Assembly: GCF_014648895.1 (NCBI RefSeq)
Contig: NZ_BMRZ01000001.1
Coordinates: forward strand, 248,001-312,000
Direction of reading: 5' to 3'
Length of the DNA stretch: 64,000 bases
Source of the DNA: Streptomyces tanashiensis
GTDB lineage: Bacteria; Actinomycetota; Actinomycetes; Streptomycetales; Streptomycetaceae
The translations under genes and the position numbers were made by a program. This document shows positions 31,657-40,255 of the stretch, piece after piece. How positions within the stretch are numbered: position 1 is the first letter of the stretch; every line of letters starts with the position of its first letter. A model generated the notes under the pieces. That model was not told the DNA's origin. It did no database searches and saw only the letters and a program-made list of their open reading frames with translations.

Positions 31657-34068
31657 TTACGCGGCCACGTCCACCGGCACCACCGCCGGGGCCAGGGCGA
31701 TCTCCAGGACCTGGCGGACGTCCGTCACCGGGTGGACCTCCAGCTTCTCCAGGATCTCGGCCGGGACGTCGTCCAGGTCGGCCTCGTTCCGCTTGGGGAT
31801 CACGACCGTCGTGATGCCCGCCCGGTGCGCGGCGAGGAGCTTCTGCTTCACTCCGCCGATCGGCAGCACCCGGCCGGTGAGGGAGACCTCGCCGGTCATG
31901 GCCACGTCCGTACGGACGAGCCGGCCGCTCAGCAGGGAGGCGAGGGCGGTCGTCATGGTGACGCCCGCGCTCGGCCCGTCCTTGGGCACCGCGCCCGCGG
32001 GGAAGTGGATGTGCACGCCCCGGTCCTTGAGGCCGGTGACGGGCAGCTCCAGCTCCGCGCCGTGCGAGCGGAGGAAGGAGAGCGCGATCTGCGCCGACTC
32101 CTTCATCACGTCGCCCAGCTGACCGGTGAGGGTCAGACCGGCGGCGCCCGTCTCCGGGTCGGCGAGGGACGCCTCCACGAAGAGGACGTCACCGCCCGCG
32201 CCGGTCACGGCGAGCCCGGTGGCGACACCCGGCACGGCCGTCCGCCGCTCCGCCGGGTCCTGGGCCGACTCCGGCACGTGGTGCGGCCGCCCGATGAGCT
32301 CCCGCAGGTCGTCGGGGCCGACGGCGAACGGCAGCTCGCGGTCGCCCAGTTCGTGCTGGGCCGCGACCTTGCGGAGCAGCCGGGCGATCGCCCGCTCCAG
32401 GGTCCGGACACCGGCCTCGCGGGTGTACTCGCCGGCCAGCTTCCGCAGCGCGGACTCCTCCAGGACGACCTCGCCCGCCTCCAGACCGGCCCGCTCCAGC
32501 TGGCGCGGGAGCAGGTGGTCACGGGCGATGACGACCTTCTCGTCCTCCGTGTAGCCGTCGAGGCGCACCAGCTCCATGCGGTCGAGGAGCGCCTCCGGGA
32601 TGGCTTCGAGGACGTTGGCCGTGGCCAGGAAGACGACGTCGGAGAGGTCGAGTTCGACCTCCAGGTAGTGATCGCGGAAGGTGTGGTTCTGCGCGGGGTC
32701 GAGGACTTCGAGGAGGGCGGCCGCGGGGTCGCCGCGGAAGTCGGAGCCGACCTTGTCGATCTCGTCGAGCAGGACCACCGGGTTCATGGACCCGGCCTCC
32801 TTGATGGCGCGGACGATCCGGCCGGGCAGGGCACCGACGTACGTCCGCCGGTGGCCGCGGATCTCGGCCTCGTCCCGTACGCCGCCGAGGGCGACCCGGA
32901 CGAACTCGCGGCCCATCGCGTGGGCGACGGACTCGCCGAGGGAGGTCTTGCCGACGCCGGGCGGGCCGACGAGGGCGAGGACGGCTCCGCCGCGGCGGCC
33001 TCCGACCACACCGAGGCCGCGCTCGGAGCGCCGCTTGCGCACCGCCAGGTACTCGGTGATGCGCTCCTTCACGTCGTCGAGGCCGGCGTGCTCGGCGTCC
33101 AGGACCGCGCGGGCGCCCCGGATGTCGTACCGGTCCTCGGTCCGCTCGTTCCAGGGGAGTTCGAGGACGGTGTCCAGCCAGGTGCGGATCCAGGAGCCCT
33201 CGGGGGACTGGTCGCTGGACCGCTCCAGCTTCTCGACCTCCTTGAGGGCGGCCTCCCGCACCTTCTCGGGCAGGTCGGCGGCCTCCACGCGGGCGCGGTA
33301 GTCGTCGGACTCGTCGCCCTCGGCCTCGCCGTTGAGGTCGCGGAGCTCCTTGCGGACGGCTTCGAGCTGACGGCGGAGCAGGAACTCGCGCTGCTGCTTG
33401 TCGACGCCCTCCTGGACGTCCTTGGCGATGGTCTCGGCGACGTCCTGCTCGGCGAGGTGCTCGCGGAGCTGGGCGGTGGCCAGCTTGAGGCGGGCGACCG
33501 GGTCGGCGGTCTCCAGGAGTGCGACCTTCTGCTCGACGCTGAGGAAGGGCGAGTATCCGGAGTTGTCGGCGAGGGCGCCGACGCCGTCGATCTGCTGGAC
33601 GCGGTCGACGACCTGCCAGGCGCCGCGCTTCTTGAGCCAGCTGGTGGCCAGCGCCTTGTACTCCTTGACCAGTTCGGTCACGGAGCCGGGCAGCGGGTCG
33701 GGCAGGGCCTCCTCGACGGTGCCGCCCTCGACCCACAGGGCGGCGCCGGGGCCGGTGGTGCCGGCGCCGATGCGGACGCGGCCGAGGCCGCGGATGAGCG
33801 CGCCGGGATCGCCGTCGGACAGGCGTCCGACCTGTTCGACGATGCCCAGGACGCCGGTGCCGGCGTAGGTCCCGTCGACCCGCGGCACGAGCAGCACGCG
33901 GGGCTTCCCCGTTCCGGTGCGGGCGGCGGCCTGGGCGGCCTCGACGGCGGCCCGTACGTCGTTGTCCGACAGGTCCAGCGGCACCACCATTCCGGGCAGC
34001 ACGACCTCGTCGTCGAGCGGCAGCACAGGCAGAGTGAGCGGCACAGACGCCATGGACTCAGAAGCCAT
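31657..34068 (-). CDS. lon: Lon ATP-dependent protease
   Basis: 803 residues from the ATG at 34068 (GGGGAG just upstream). It has the full LonA layout: N-terminal substrate-binding domain (PVLPLDDEVVLPGMVVPL), central coiled coil, AAA+ module with Walker A GPPGVGKT and Walker B VVLLDEIDK, and the proteolytic domain with catalytic Ser in KDGPSAGVTM and Lys about 40 residues on. It degrades misfolded and regulatory proteins. A HAIR-like inverted repeat sits 22 bp upstream of the start, consistent with heat-shock control by HspR as reported for Streptomyces lon. Confidence 0.97.
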   Translation of the reverse strand: MASESMASVPLTLPVLPLDDEVVLPGMVVPLDLSDNDVRAAVEAAQAAARTGTGKPRVLLVPRVDGTYAGTGVLGIVEQVGRLSDGDPGALIRGLGRVRIGAGTTGPGAALWVEGGTVEEALPDPLPGSVTELVKEYKALATSWLKKRGAWQVVDRVQQIDGVGALADNSGYSPFLSVEQKVALLETADPVARLKLATAQLREHLAEQDVAETIAKDVQEGVDKQQREFLLRRQLEAVRKELRDLNGEAEGDESDDYRARVEAADLPEKVREAALKEVEKLERSSDQSPEGSWIRTWLDTVLELPWNERTEDRYDIRGARAVLDAEHAGLDDVKERITEYLAVRKRRSERGLGVVGGRRGGAVLALVGPPGVGKTSLGESVAHAMGREFVRVALGGVRDEAEIRGHRRTYVGALPGRIVRAIKEAGSMNPVVLLDEIDKVGSDFRGDPAAALLEVLDPAQNHTFRDHYLEVELDLSDVVFLATANVLEAIPEALLDRMELVRLDGYTEDEKVVIARDHLLPRQLERAGLEAGEVVLEESALRKLAGEYTREAGVRTLERAIARLLRKVAAQHELGDRELPFAVGPDDLRELIGRPHHVPESAQDPAERRTAVPGVATGLAVTGAGGDVLFVEASLADPETGAAGLTLTGQLGDVMKESAQIALSFLRSHGAELELPVTGLKDRGVHIHFPAGAVPKDGPSAGVTMTTALASLLSGRLVRTDVAMTGEVSLTGRVLPIGGVKQKLLAAHRAGITTVVIPKRNEADLDDVPAEILEKLEVHPVTDVRQVLEIALAPAVVPVDVAA

Positions 34069-34090
34069 GATCTCCCCTTCGGCAGTCAAG

Positions 34091-34109
34091 TTGAGCTATA
34101 CGCACTCAA
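34091..34109 (-). promoter_or_regulatory. HAIR-like HspR operator upstream of lon
   Basis: TTGAGC-N7-ACTCAA matches the inner part of the HspR box (CTTGAGT-N7-ACTCAAG) with one mismatch in the six-base half-sites; the outermost C/G pair is not conserved. It lies 23-41 bp upstream of the lon ATG, a suitable place for repression. Confidence 0.8.
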
Positions 34110-34199
34110 TGCTTGTGAGCCCGAGGATGTTCCCGGACGTTCGTTCGCTCTGAGCGATCACCCTCGCACGCACCCGCGTGGAGCAGATGTAATGCCCAC

Positions 34200-34847
34200 A
34201 TGGATATTTCGGCTATTACGAAAGTCTGGGTGGCGGGCTGGACCGTCTCCCGGGGCACCCCGTCCGCCGTCACCGAGCCCTGGGGCTACCGGATCGACGT
34301 CGGCCTGCCCCGGCACGTCGTGCGGCACGTCCTGCCCGCCCCCGACGCGGCCTCCGTCGGCGCGCTCTGCGCCCGGCTCACCGCGCCGTACAGCTGGCTC
34401 AAGGTGATGGCGGGACCGGAGGAGGTGGAACCGTGGATCACCGAGGGATGGACCGTCCCCGACGACCCGGGCTTCATGATGGTCAAGCCGCTGGACCCCG
34501 GCGCCCGCCCCGCGCCGCCCGAGGGGTACGCCAGGACCACCGAGGTCCAGGACGGTGTCGTCCGGGTCCGGATCCTCGCCCCGGACGGCGCCCTCGCCGC
34601 CCGCGGCCAGATCGCCCCCACCGGCTCCACCGCCGTCGCCGACCAGATCGAGACCGACCCCGCGCACCGGCGCCGGGGCCTCGGCGCGAACGTCATGCGC
34701 ACCCTGGAGGCCGCCGCCGCCCAGGCCGGCGCCACCACCGGAGTGCTCGCCGCGACCACGGACGGCCGCGCGCTGTACGACTCGCTGGGCTGGCACCACC
34801 GGGGCCCGCTCACCGGGATCGTCCGCACGGGGCCCGAGGACGACTGA
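34200..34847 (+). CDS. GNAT-family N-acetyltransferase
   Basis: 215 residues. The C-terminal half is a GNAT fold: VADQIETDPAHRRRGLGANVMRTLEAAAAQAG carries the acetyl-CoA-binding R/Q-x-x-G-x-G/A pattern, followed by LYDSLGWHHRGPLTG. The N-terminal half (about 100 residues) has a more divergent fold, so this may be a tandem or extended GNAT. The substrate is unknown. It is divergent from lon. The 131-bp gap holds the HAIR-like site nearer lon. Confidence 0.88.
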   Translation: MDISAITKVWVAGWTVSRGTPSAVTEPWGYRIDVGLPRHVVRHVLPAPDAASVGALCARLTAPYSWLKVMAGPEEVEPWITEGWTVPDDPGFMMVKPLDPGARPAPPEGYARTTEVQDGVVRVRILAPDGALAARGQIAPTGSTAVADQIETDPAHRRRGLGANVMRTLEAAAAQAGATTGVLAATTDGRALYDSLGWHHRGPLTGIVRTGPEDD

Positions 34848-34860
34848 CGGGGCGGATCCC

Positions 34861-34922
34861 GCGCGGGACCCCGGACGGGGGGAATCCCGGGCGTCCGGCT
34901 GCGCGCGGGACCCCGGACGGGG
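34861..34922. repeat. 20-bp direct repeat between the GNAT and lipoprotein genes
   Basis: GCGCGGGACCCCGGACGGGG occurs exactly at 34861-34880 and 34903-34922. The second copy ends 12 bp before the lipoprotein ATG, where GACGGGG could serve as ribosome-binding site. Confidence 0.7.
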
Positions 34923-34934
34923 CATGCTCGACCC

Positions 34935-35468
34935 ATGGCGAGAGGCGTACGGAGGACGTGGTCGTGGTGCGGGGCCCTGCTGCTCGCGGGGGCCCTGGCC
35001 GGCGGGGTGAGCGGCTGCGGCCCCGGAGTGCCGCCCGCGCCCGGCGGGTCGCCGTCGAGCGTCGGCGCGCCGGCCGTGCCGAGCCCCACGACCGAGCCCG
35101 GCACACCGGCGGCGGACCCCCAGCCGGGCGAGGTCCTCGTCGAGGTGGTCGTCAACGGCGGCTTCGCGGGCGTCCGCAACCAGCTCGTCGTCCACTACGA
35201 CGGCAGCTGGACCAGCCGCGCCGGCACCAAACCGCCCCGCACCGGCAAACAGACCCCCGCCGAGGCCGCCGAACTGCGGGCGGCCCTGGAGGACCCCGCG
35301 TACGCCCTGGTCCCGGAGCGCCCGACGGGCAGCCCGGTCGCGGACGGCTTCCAGTACTACGTGACGTACCGCCACCGCCTGGTCGTCGCGGGCGACGGCG
35401 AGCGCCCGCCGGCCCTCCAGCGCGTCTTCGCCGCCCTCCCGGAGGGCGGCCCGCCGACGAGCCCGTGA
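34935..35468 (+). CDS. Putative lipoprotein
   Basis: 177 residues. A basic start, hydrophobic stretch and lipobox VSGC (Cys about 28) predict lipidation. A Pro/Ser/Thr-rich spacer follows, then an about 110-residue domain (VEVVVNGGFAGVRNQLVVHYDG and VADGFQYYVTYRHRLVVA) that looks like a small beta-rich secreted domain seen in other actinobacterial lipoproteins. No catalytic motif is seen. It may be expressed alone, since the downstream sigma factor begins 115 bp later after a repeat block. Confidence 0.8.
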   Translation: MARGVRRTWSWCGALLLAGALAGGVSGCGPGVPPAPGGSPSSVGAPAVPSPTTEPGTPAADPQPGEVLVEVVVNGGFAGVRNQLVVHYDGSWTSRAGTKPPRTGKQTPAEAAELRAALEDPAYALVPERPTGSPVADGFQYYVTYRHRLVVAGDGERPPALQRVFAALPEGGPPTSP

Positions 35469-35552
35469 GCGCGTGAACCGGGATGCTCTGCTTTCCGGCG
35501 AGCCCGTGAGCGCGTGAACCCGTTGGCGCGTGAACCCGTGAGCGCGTGAACC
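35462..35552 (+). repeat. Three copies of CCCGTGAGCGCGTGAACC
   Basis: Exact 18-bp copies lie at 35462-35479, 35503-35520 and 35535-35552, with an extra GCGCGTGAACC between the last two. The first copy includes the stop codon of the lipoprotein gene, so the repeat seems to have arisen by duplication of the gene's end. It fills the leader of the sigma-factor gene. Confidence 0.8.
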
Positions 35553-35582
35553 GGGAGACGGCCTCCCGGCGATAGAGAGGGC

Positions 35583-36179
35583 GTGAGACTGTTGCGCCCC
35601 GCAGGGGGAGGCCCCTCCGGGGGCGACGAGGACGACGACGCGGCGCTGCTGCGCGCGGTCGCCCGGGGGGACACCCAGGCACTGGCCGTGCTCTACGACC
35701 GGCACGCCGGCTGGCTGCACGCCCGGCTGGCCCGGCGCTGCCCGGACGAGGAGACCGTCCGGGAGGTCCTCCAGGACACCTTCGTCACGGTCTGGCGCTC
35801 GGCCGGCGGCCACCGGGGCCGCGGCGAGGCCGGCGGCTGGCTCTGGGTGATCGCCGCCCGGCGCCTGGTGGACGCCCGGCGCGCCGGCGCCCGGGCCGAA
35901 CGGGCCGCCGCCCGGCCCGCGGAACCGGCCGGCCCCGCGCCCTCCGCCGAGGACCGGGTCCTCGCGGGCCTGGAGTACGGCGAGGTCGGCGCCGCCCTCG
36001 ACCGGATCTCGCCCGAGCTCGCCGAGGTCCTGCGGGCCACCGTCGTCGACGGGCTGACCACCCGCGAGACCGCCCGGCTCCTCGGCATACCCGAGGGCAC
36101 CGTCAAGACCCGCGCCCTGCGCGCCCGCCGCGAACTCCGCGCCGCCCTCGGCCCGCACCCTCTGGGAGGCACCGCATGA
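35583..36179 (+). CDS. ECF-subfamily RNA polymerase sigma factor
   Basis: 198 residues, GTG start. Region 2 (LYDRHAGWLHARLARRCPDEETVREVLQDTFVTVWRSA) and region 4 (LATVVDGL-like core then TTRETARLLGIPEGTVKTRALRARRELRAAL) are both present, joined by an Ala/Arg/Pro-rich linker. It directs RNA polymerase to a stress or envelope regulon. Its stop overlaps the start of a zinc-finger anti-sigma-like membrane protein by 4 bp, the classical pairing. No target promoter motif was matched. Confidence 0.93.
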   Translation: MRLLRPAGGGPSGGDEDDDAALLRAVARGDTQALAVLYDRHAGWLHARLARRCPDEETVREVLQDTFVTVWRSAGGHRGRGEAGGWLWVIAARRLVDARRAGARAERAAARPAEPAGPAPSAEDRVLAGLEYGEVGAALDRISPELAEVLRATVVDGLTTRETARLLGIPEGTVKTRALRARRELRAALGPHPLGGTA

Positions 36180-37417
36180 CGGCCCCCTGGCACGTCTCCG
36201 ACACCCTGGCCCACCGGTACGCGGCGGGCGCCGCGCCCGAGACGGACGCCTGGTCCCTGGAGAAGCACGTCGAGTCCTGCGGGTCCTGCGCGACCCGCGT
36301 CTCGGCGGCGGTCCGCGCGGGCACGGCGGGCCCGGCCCTGGCCGCGATCCGCGCGGACCTCCTCGCGTCCCTCGGCCACGTACCGGCCGGGGCGGACACG
36401 ATTGCGCCCGCCACGCGCGGGCGTGGCCACGAACCGGTCGCACACCCACCGCACACCGCGGCGAGCACCACGCACCCGCAGGCCGGTACGCCGGCCCCGG
36501 CGACGCACGGCGAAACAGCCGCCACGCGCGGGCGTGGCCACGAACCGGTCACGCACCCACCGCACACCGCGGCGAGCACCACGCACCCGCAGGCCGGTGC
36601 GGCGGCCCCGGACCGGCCGGAGCTCGGTGCGGCGGCCGCCGCGGTGCACGCTGCCCCCGCCGGAACAGCCGCCACGCGCGGGCGCGGCAAACCCGGCTCG
36701 CACCCCGGCCCCGCGCCCGTCGCGGCGTCCCCGGCCCGCCCGGGACCCGCCCGCGCGGGCCTCGCGGCCGGGCCCGGGCGGATCGCCGTCGCGCACCCGC
36801 TCGGGCGGTGGGCGCGGATCTGGTGGGCCGCCGGGCCCGCGCTGCGCGGCTCCTGGATCGTGGCCGTCGCGCTCGTCCTCGGCGGGGCGTTCGCGCTCGC
36901 CCACGCGGCCGGGTTCCGGGGTGCCCGGAGCTGGCTGCTCGCCGTCTCCCCCCTCCTGCCGCTCGCCGGGGTCGCCGTCTCGTACGGACGGCACGCCGAT
37001 CCCCTGTACGAGATCACCGCCGCCACCCCGTCGGGCGGCCTGCGGCTGCTGCTCACCCGTACCGCCGCCGTGCTCGGCGTGTGCGTACCGCTGCTGACCG
37101 CCGGCGGGGCGCTGCTGCCGCCGGCGGCCGGGACCCCGGGGGCGGCGGCCTGGCTCCTCCCCGGCCTGGCCCTGACCCTGGCCACGCTGGCGCTCGGCTC
37201 GTTCGTCGGCTGCCGTGCGGCGGCCGCGACGCTCGGCGGCGGGTGGCTGCTCGCCGTGACAGGCCCCCTGCTCGGACCCCAGGGGCAGGGCGCGGCCGGC
37301 GTCGCCCGGTACTTCGCGGGCCCCGCCGTGCAGGGTGCCTGGGCCGCCGCGGCGCTCGTCTGCGCCGCCCTCCTCGCGCTGCGGCGCCGTTCCTTCGACC
37401 ACCTGGAGACCCGGTGA
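36176..37417 (+). CDS. Zinc-finger (ZAS-type) anti-sigma-like membrane protein
   Basis: 413 residues. The N-terminus carries H-x3-C-x2-C (LEKHVESCGSC, residues about 29-36), the ZAS anti-sigma signature. Residues 75-205 are a low-complexity His/Pro/Thr/Ala/Arg-rich region from a DNA repeat. The C-terminal half has about six membrane segments, unlike the single segment of most anti-sigma factors, and resembles ABC permease subunits. It may sense membrane state or transporter activity and release the sigma factor. It is translationally coupled to both neighbours. Confidence 0.8.
   Translation: MTAPWHVSDTLAHRYAAGAAPETDAWSLEKHVESCGSCATRVSAAVRAGTAGPALAAIRADLLASLGHVPAGADTIAPATRGRGHEPVAHPPHTAASTTHPQAGTPAPATHGETAATRGRGHEPVTHPPHTAASTTHPQAGAAAPDRPELGAAAAAVHAAPAGTAATRGRGKPGSHPGPAPVAASPARPGPARAGLAAGPGRIAVAHPLGRWARIWWAAGPALRGSWIVAVALVLGGAFALAHAAGFRGARSWLLAVSPLLPLAGVAVSYGRHADPLYEITAATPSGGLRLLLTRTAAVLGVCVPLLTAGGALLPPAAGTPGAAAWLLPGLALTLATLALGSFVGCRAAAATLGGGWLLAVTGPLLGPQGQGAAGVARYFAGPAVQGAWAAAALVCAALLALRRRSFDHLETR
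36410..36610 (+). repeat. 111-bp repeat inside the anti-sigma gene
   Basis: A block beginning GCCACGCGCGGGCGTGGCCA starts at 36410 and again at 36521; a shortened third start (GCCACGCGCGGGCGCGGC) is at 36671. The 111-bp period keeps the frame and gives a 37-residue motif (ATRGRGHEPV, HPPHTAAST, HPQAG). Confidence 0.8.
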
Positions 37418-38211
37418 ACCCCTCGGCCACCGTCGCGGTGACCGGACTGACCGTCCGGCACCGCCGTACCGTCGCCCTCGACGCGCTCGACCTCTCCCTC
37501 GGCCCCGGCGTGCACGGGCTGCTCGGCCCGAACGGGGCCGGGAAGACCTCCCTCATCCGGGTCCTCGCGACCGTCGCGGCGCCCTCCTCCGGCCGGGTGG
37601 AGCTCCTCGGGACCGACTCCGCCGGCCACGGCGAGCGCACCGCGATCCGGCGCCGGCTCGGCTATCTGCCGCAGGAGTTCGGCTACTACCCGGCCTTCAC
37701 GGTGCGGGAGTTCGTCGCGTACGTGGCCTGGCTCAAGGAGGTGCCGGCCGACCGCGCCCCGGCGGCCGTGGAGCGGGCCGTCCGTCGCGTCGGGCTCGGG
37801 GACAGGATCGACGCGCGCATGAAGACGCTGTCGGGCGGGATGGTCCGGCGCGCCGGGATCGCGCAGGCCATCGTCAACGAGCCGGAGCTGCTGCTGCTCG
37901 ACGAGCCGACCGCCGGACTCGACCCGGAGCAGCGCGTCGAGTTCCGCGCGCTGCTCCGGGAGCTCGGTACGCGGGCGACCGTCGTGGTCTCGACGCATCT
38001 GGTCGAGGACGTGGCGGCGGCCTGCACCGACGTCGCCCTCATCGAGGCGGGACGGCTCGCGTTCCAGGGGGCGACGGCGGAACTCGTCGCGCTCGGCGGC
38101 GAGCCGGCCGAGCCGGGCGGCTCGCCGACGAGCGCCGTGGAACGCGGCTACACGACCGCGCTGCGCGCCCACCGGGGCCCCACGGGCCGCGCGCGGGAGT
38201 CGCTGCGATGA
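37414..38211 (+). CDS. ABC transporter ATP-binding protein
   Basis: 265 residues, GTG start overlapping the anti-sigma stop by 4 bp. Walker A GPNGAGKTS, Q-loop YLPQEFGYYP, signature LSGGMVRRAG, Walker B LLLLDEPTAGLDP and H-loop STHLVED are all present. The fold is that of drug/antibiotic or lipid export ATPases of the two-gene type. It powers the membrane proteins encoded directly downstream. Placement after the sigma/anti-sigma pair suggests the sigma factor drives the transporter operon. Confidence 0.95.
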   Translation: MNPSATVAVTGLTVRHRRTVALDALDLSLGPGVHGLLGPNGAGKTSLIRVLATVAAPSSGRVELLGTDSAGHGERTAIRRRLGYLPQEFGYYPAFTVREFVAYVAWLKEVPADRAPAAVERAVRRVGLGDRIDARMKTLSGGMVRRAGIAQAIVNEPELLLLDEPTAGLDPEQRVEFRALLRELGTRATVVVSTHLVEDVAAACTDVALIEAGRLAFQGATAELVALGGEPAEPGGSPTSAVERGYTTALRAHRGPTGRARESLR

Positions 38212-38255
38212 CCGGGACCTCCGCCACCCCTCGTACGAAGGAGACGCCGCGGTGA
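38208..38255 (+). CDS. 15-codon ORF bridging ATPase and permease genes
   Basis: ATG at 38208 overlaps the ATPase stop (ATGA), and the TGA at 38253 overlaps the permease start (GTGA). The frame reads MTGTSATPRTKETPR and contains the GAAGGAG that serves the permease. Its size argues against a stable product; coupling both neighbours through a short translated bridge is plausible. Confidence 0.35.
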   Translation: MTGTSATPRTKETPR

Positions 38256-39574
38256 CCGCGACCCTCACCCCGTCCCGTACGGACGCACCCGCGCGCGTAC
38301 GGGCGGCCCGCCCGCTCCGGACCGAGCTGCGCCGGGGGCTCGGGCCCTGGGCCGGCGCCGCCGTCGCGGTCACCGTGCTGGTGGCGATGTACGGCAAGGG
38401 ACCGCAGTGGCAGACCCGCTGGACGGACGTGACGGCACTGCTGCACGTGACCGTCGGGCTGCTCGGCGGGCCCCTCGCGCTCGCGGCCGGCTGCTGGCAG
38501 GGGGGCCGCGACCGGCGGCGCGGCACCACGGAGCTGTGGGGATCCGTCCCCCGCTCCCCGCTGCGCCACCTCCTCGTCTCGGCCGCCCCGTCCGCGCTGT
38601 GGCCCGCCGCCGGCGTGCTGCTCGCCGACACCGTGTCCCTGCTGGCGACCTGGCCGTACACCTCCGTGGGCCGCCCCTTCCTCGAACTCCTCGCCGCCGA
38701 CGCGGTCGCCGTCGCCTCCCTGGGCGCGCTCGGGCATCTCGCCGGACGGCTGGTCCCCTGGCGGCTGACGGCCCCGCTCCTGGGGATCGTCGGATACGTG
38801 GGACTCGCCATCGGCACGTACACGCAGTCGGAGGCCCGCTGGCTGAGTCCGGCCTCCGAGTACACGTACCCCTGGGCCCGGACGGTGTGGTGGTTCGGGC
38901 CGGTGTCGATGGCGTGGACGGCGGGGCTCGCCCTCGCCGCGCTCCTCGCGTACGGGGCACGTCCGGCCCGTCTGCGGGCGTTCGCGCTGATCCCCCTGGC
39001 GGTCGCGGTCACCGCCGCGGGGCTGATCCTGCGCCTGCCGTCGGACGAGGGCCCGTGGCGGCTCGATCCGACCCTGACCCGCGCCGTCTGCGACCGCGGC
39101 AGTCCGCAGGTGTGCGTGACGGTCCTCGACGAGAAGCTGCTCTCCGCCGTGTCGGAGGCCCTGGCCCCGCTGAACGCGCGCCTCACGGGACTGCCGGGCG
39201 CTCCGACCCGCTGGGCGGTCGGCCCGGTCGACCCCCGCCCCGGCGACGTGGAACTGCCCGATCCCACGCAGGACATGGTGCGCGGACGGGTGGAACGCGC
39301 CGATCTGTACCGCAACTCCGCCGTGGCGCAGCTCTTCGCGGACACGTGCGAGCCGGGCGACCTCATGGGCCCGAACGCCGAGCGGGCGAGCCTCGTCAAC
39401 GCCGCCGTCATCGAGTGGCTGGCGCCGACACCGAGCGACTTCGGGCCCGACACGGCCGTCGCCCAGCCCTACATCGACCGGCTGAACGCGAAGTCCCCCG
39501 CCGCCCAGCGCGACTACCTGACCCGCTACCTCGCGGCGAACCCCTGCCACCCGGACGAGGTGCCGATCCCATGA
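38252..39574 (+). CDS. ABC transporter membrane protein
   Basis: 440 residues, GTG start with GAAGGAG upstream. Six or so hydrophobic segments occupy residues 33-255; the final 170 residues are extracytoplasmic-looking, with three cysteines (AVCDRG, QVCVTV, DTCEPG) that could form disulphides. The early part resembles transmembrane subunits with RRRGTTELWGSVPRSP-type coupling loops. The large C-terminal domain is unusual for a simple exporter. It is coupled to the ATPase gene through a tiny ORF and to the next gene by ATGA. Confidence 0.82.
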   Translation: MTATLTPSRTDAPARVRAARPLRTELRRGLGPWAGAAVAVTVLVAMYGKGPQWQTRWTDVTALLHVTVGLLGGPLALAAGCWQGGRDRRRGTTELWGSVPRSPLRHLLVSAAPSALWPAAGVLLADTVSLLATWPYTSVGRPFLELLAADAVAVASLGALGHLAGRLVPWRLTAPLLGIVGYVGLAIGTYTQSEARWLSPASEYTYPWARTVWWFGPVSMAWTAGLALAALLAYGARPARLRAFALIPLAVAVTAAGLILRLPSDEGPWRLDPTLTRAVCDRGSPQVCVTVLDEKLLSAVSEALAPLNARLTGLPGAPTRWAVGPVDPRPGDVELPDPTQDMVRGRVERADLYRNSAVAQLFADTCEPGDLMGPNAERASLVNAAVIEWLAPTPSDFGPDTAVAQPYIDRLNAKSPAAQRDYLTRYLAANPCHPDEVPIP

Positions 39575-40242
39575 GCCTCAAAGGCTCCTTGACCCCCTGG
39601 GGCCCCTTGAAGGCCATGAATCCCCTGAGCCCGATGAGTCCCCTGCGGCTCTACGCCCGCTCCCGCGCCCTGCCCGCCGCCCTCGCCGCCCTGGCGGGCA
39701 CGGCGGTGGCCGCCGCCTGGGCGGCCCACTGGCTGGTGTCGCTGCCGGCGTTCGACCACACGGCCCGGCTGCCGGTCGTGGTCTTCGGCCCGCTGCTCGC
39801 GGCCGCCGCGATCGGCACCGGTCTGCACACGCCGAGCGACGAGCTGGACCGTACGGCGGTACGCGCGTGGTGGCCCCGCCGGCTGGCCCATCTCCTGGGC
39901 GCGACCGTCCTCGCCGTGGCGCTGCTCGCCCTGGCGGTGCCGGGTCACGCGGAGGCGTTCGGCGCGCCGGCGGCCGTACGCAACACCCTGGGCCTGGCGG
40001 GCGTGGCGGCGGCCGGAGCCGCGCTGATCGGCGCCCGGCTGAGCTGGCTGCCGCCCGTCCTGTTCGTGGGCGGGGTCTATCTGGCGGCCCCGGGCGAGCC
40101 GGGCGGTGCGGCGGACTGGTGGGCGTGGGTGATGCAGCCGGGCCCGCAGGGCGGGTCGTGGACGGTGGCGGTGGCGGCCTTCACGGCCGGTGCCACGCTG
40201 TACGCGTGGCGCGGCGCGCGCCGCGCGACCGCCGCCTCCTGA
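39571..40242 (+). CDS. Membrane protein, last gene of the sigma/ABC operon
   Basis: 223 residues; ATG overlaps the upstream stop. The first 25 residues are rich in Pro/Leu/Ser/Met, followed by about six hydrophobic segments. No signature motif. Size and context suggest a second ABC membrane subunit. Thirteen bases separate it from the convergent tetR gene, with no terminator visible between. Confidence 0.78.
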   Translation: MSLKGSLTPWGPLKAMNPLSPMSPLRLYARSRALPAALAALAGTAVAAAWAAHWLVSLPAFDHTARLPVVVFGPLLAAAAIGTGLHTPSDELDRTAVRAWWPRRLAHLLGATVLAVALLALAVPGHAEAFGAPAAVRNTLGLAGVAAAGAALIGARLSWLPPVLFVGGVYLAAPGEPGGAADWWAWVMQPGPQGGSWTVAVAAFTAGATLYAWRGARRATAAS

Positions 40243-40255
40243 CACGGACCTCGCG

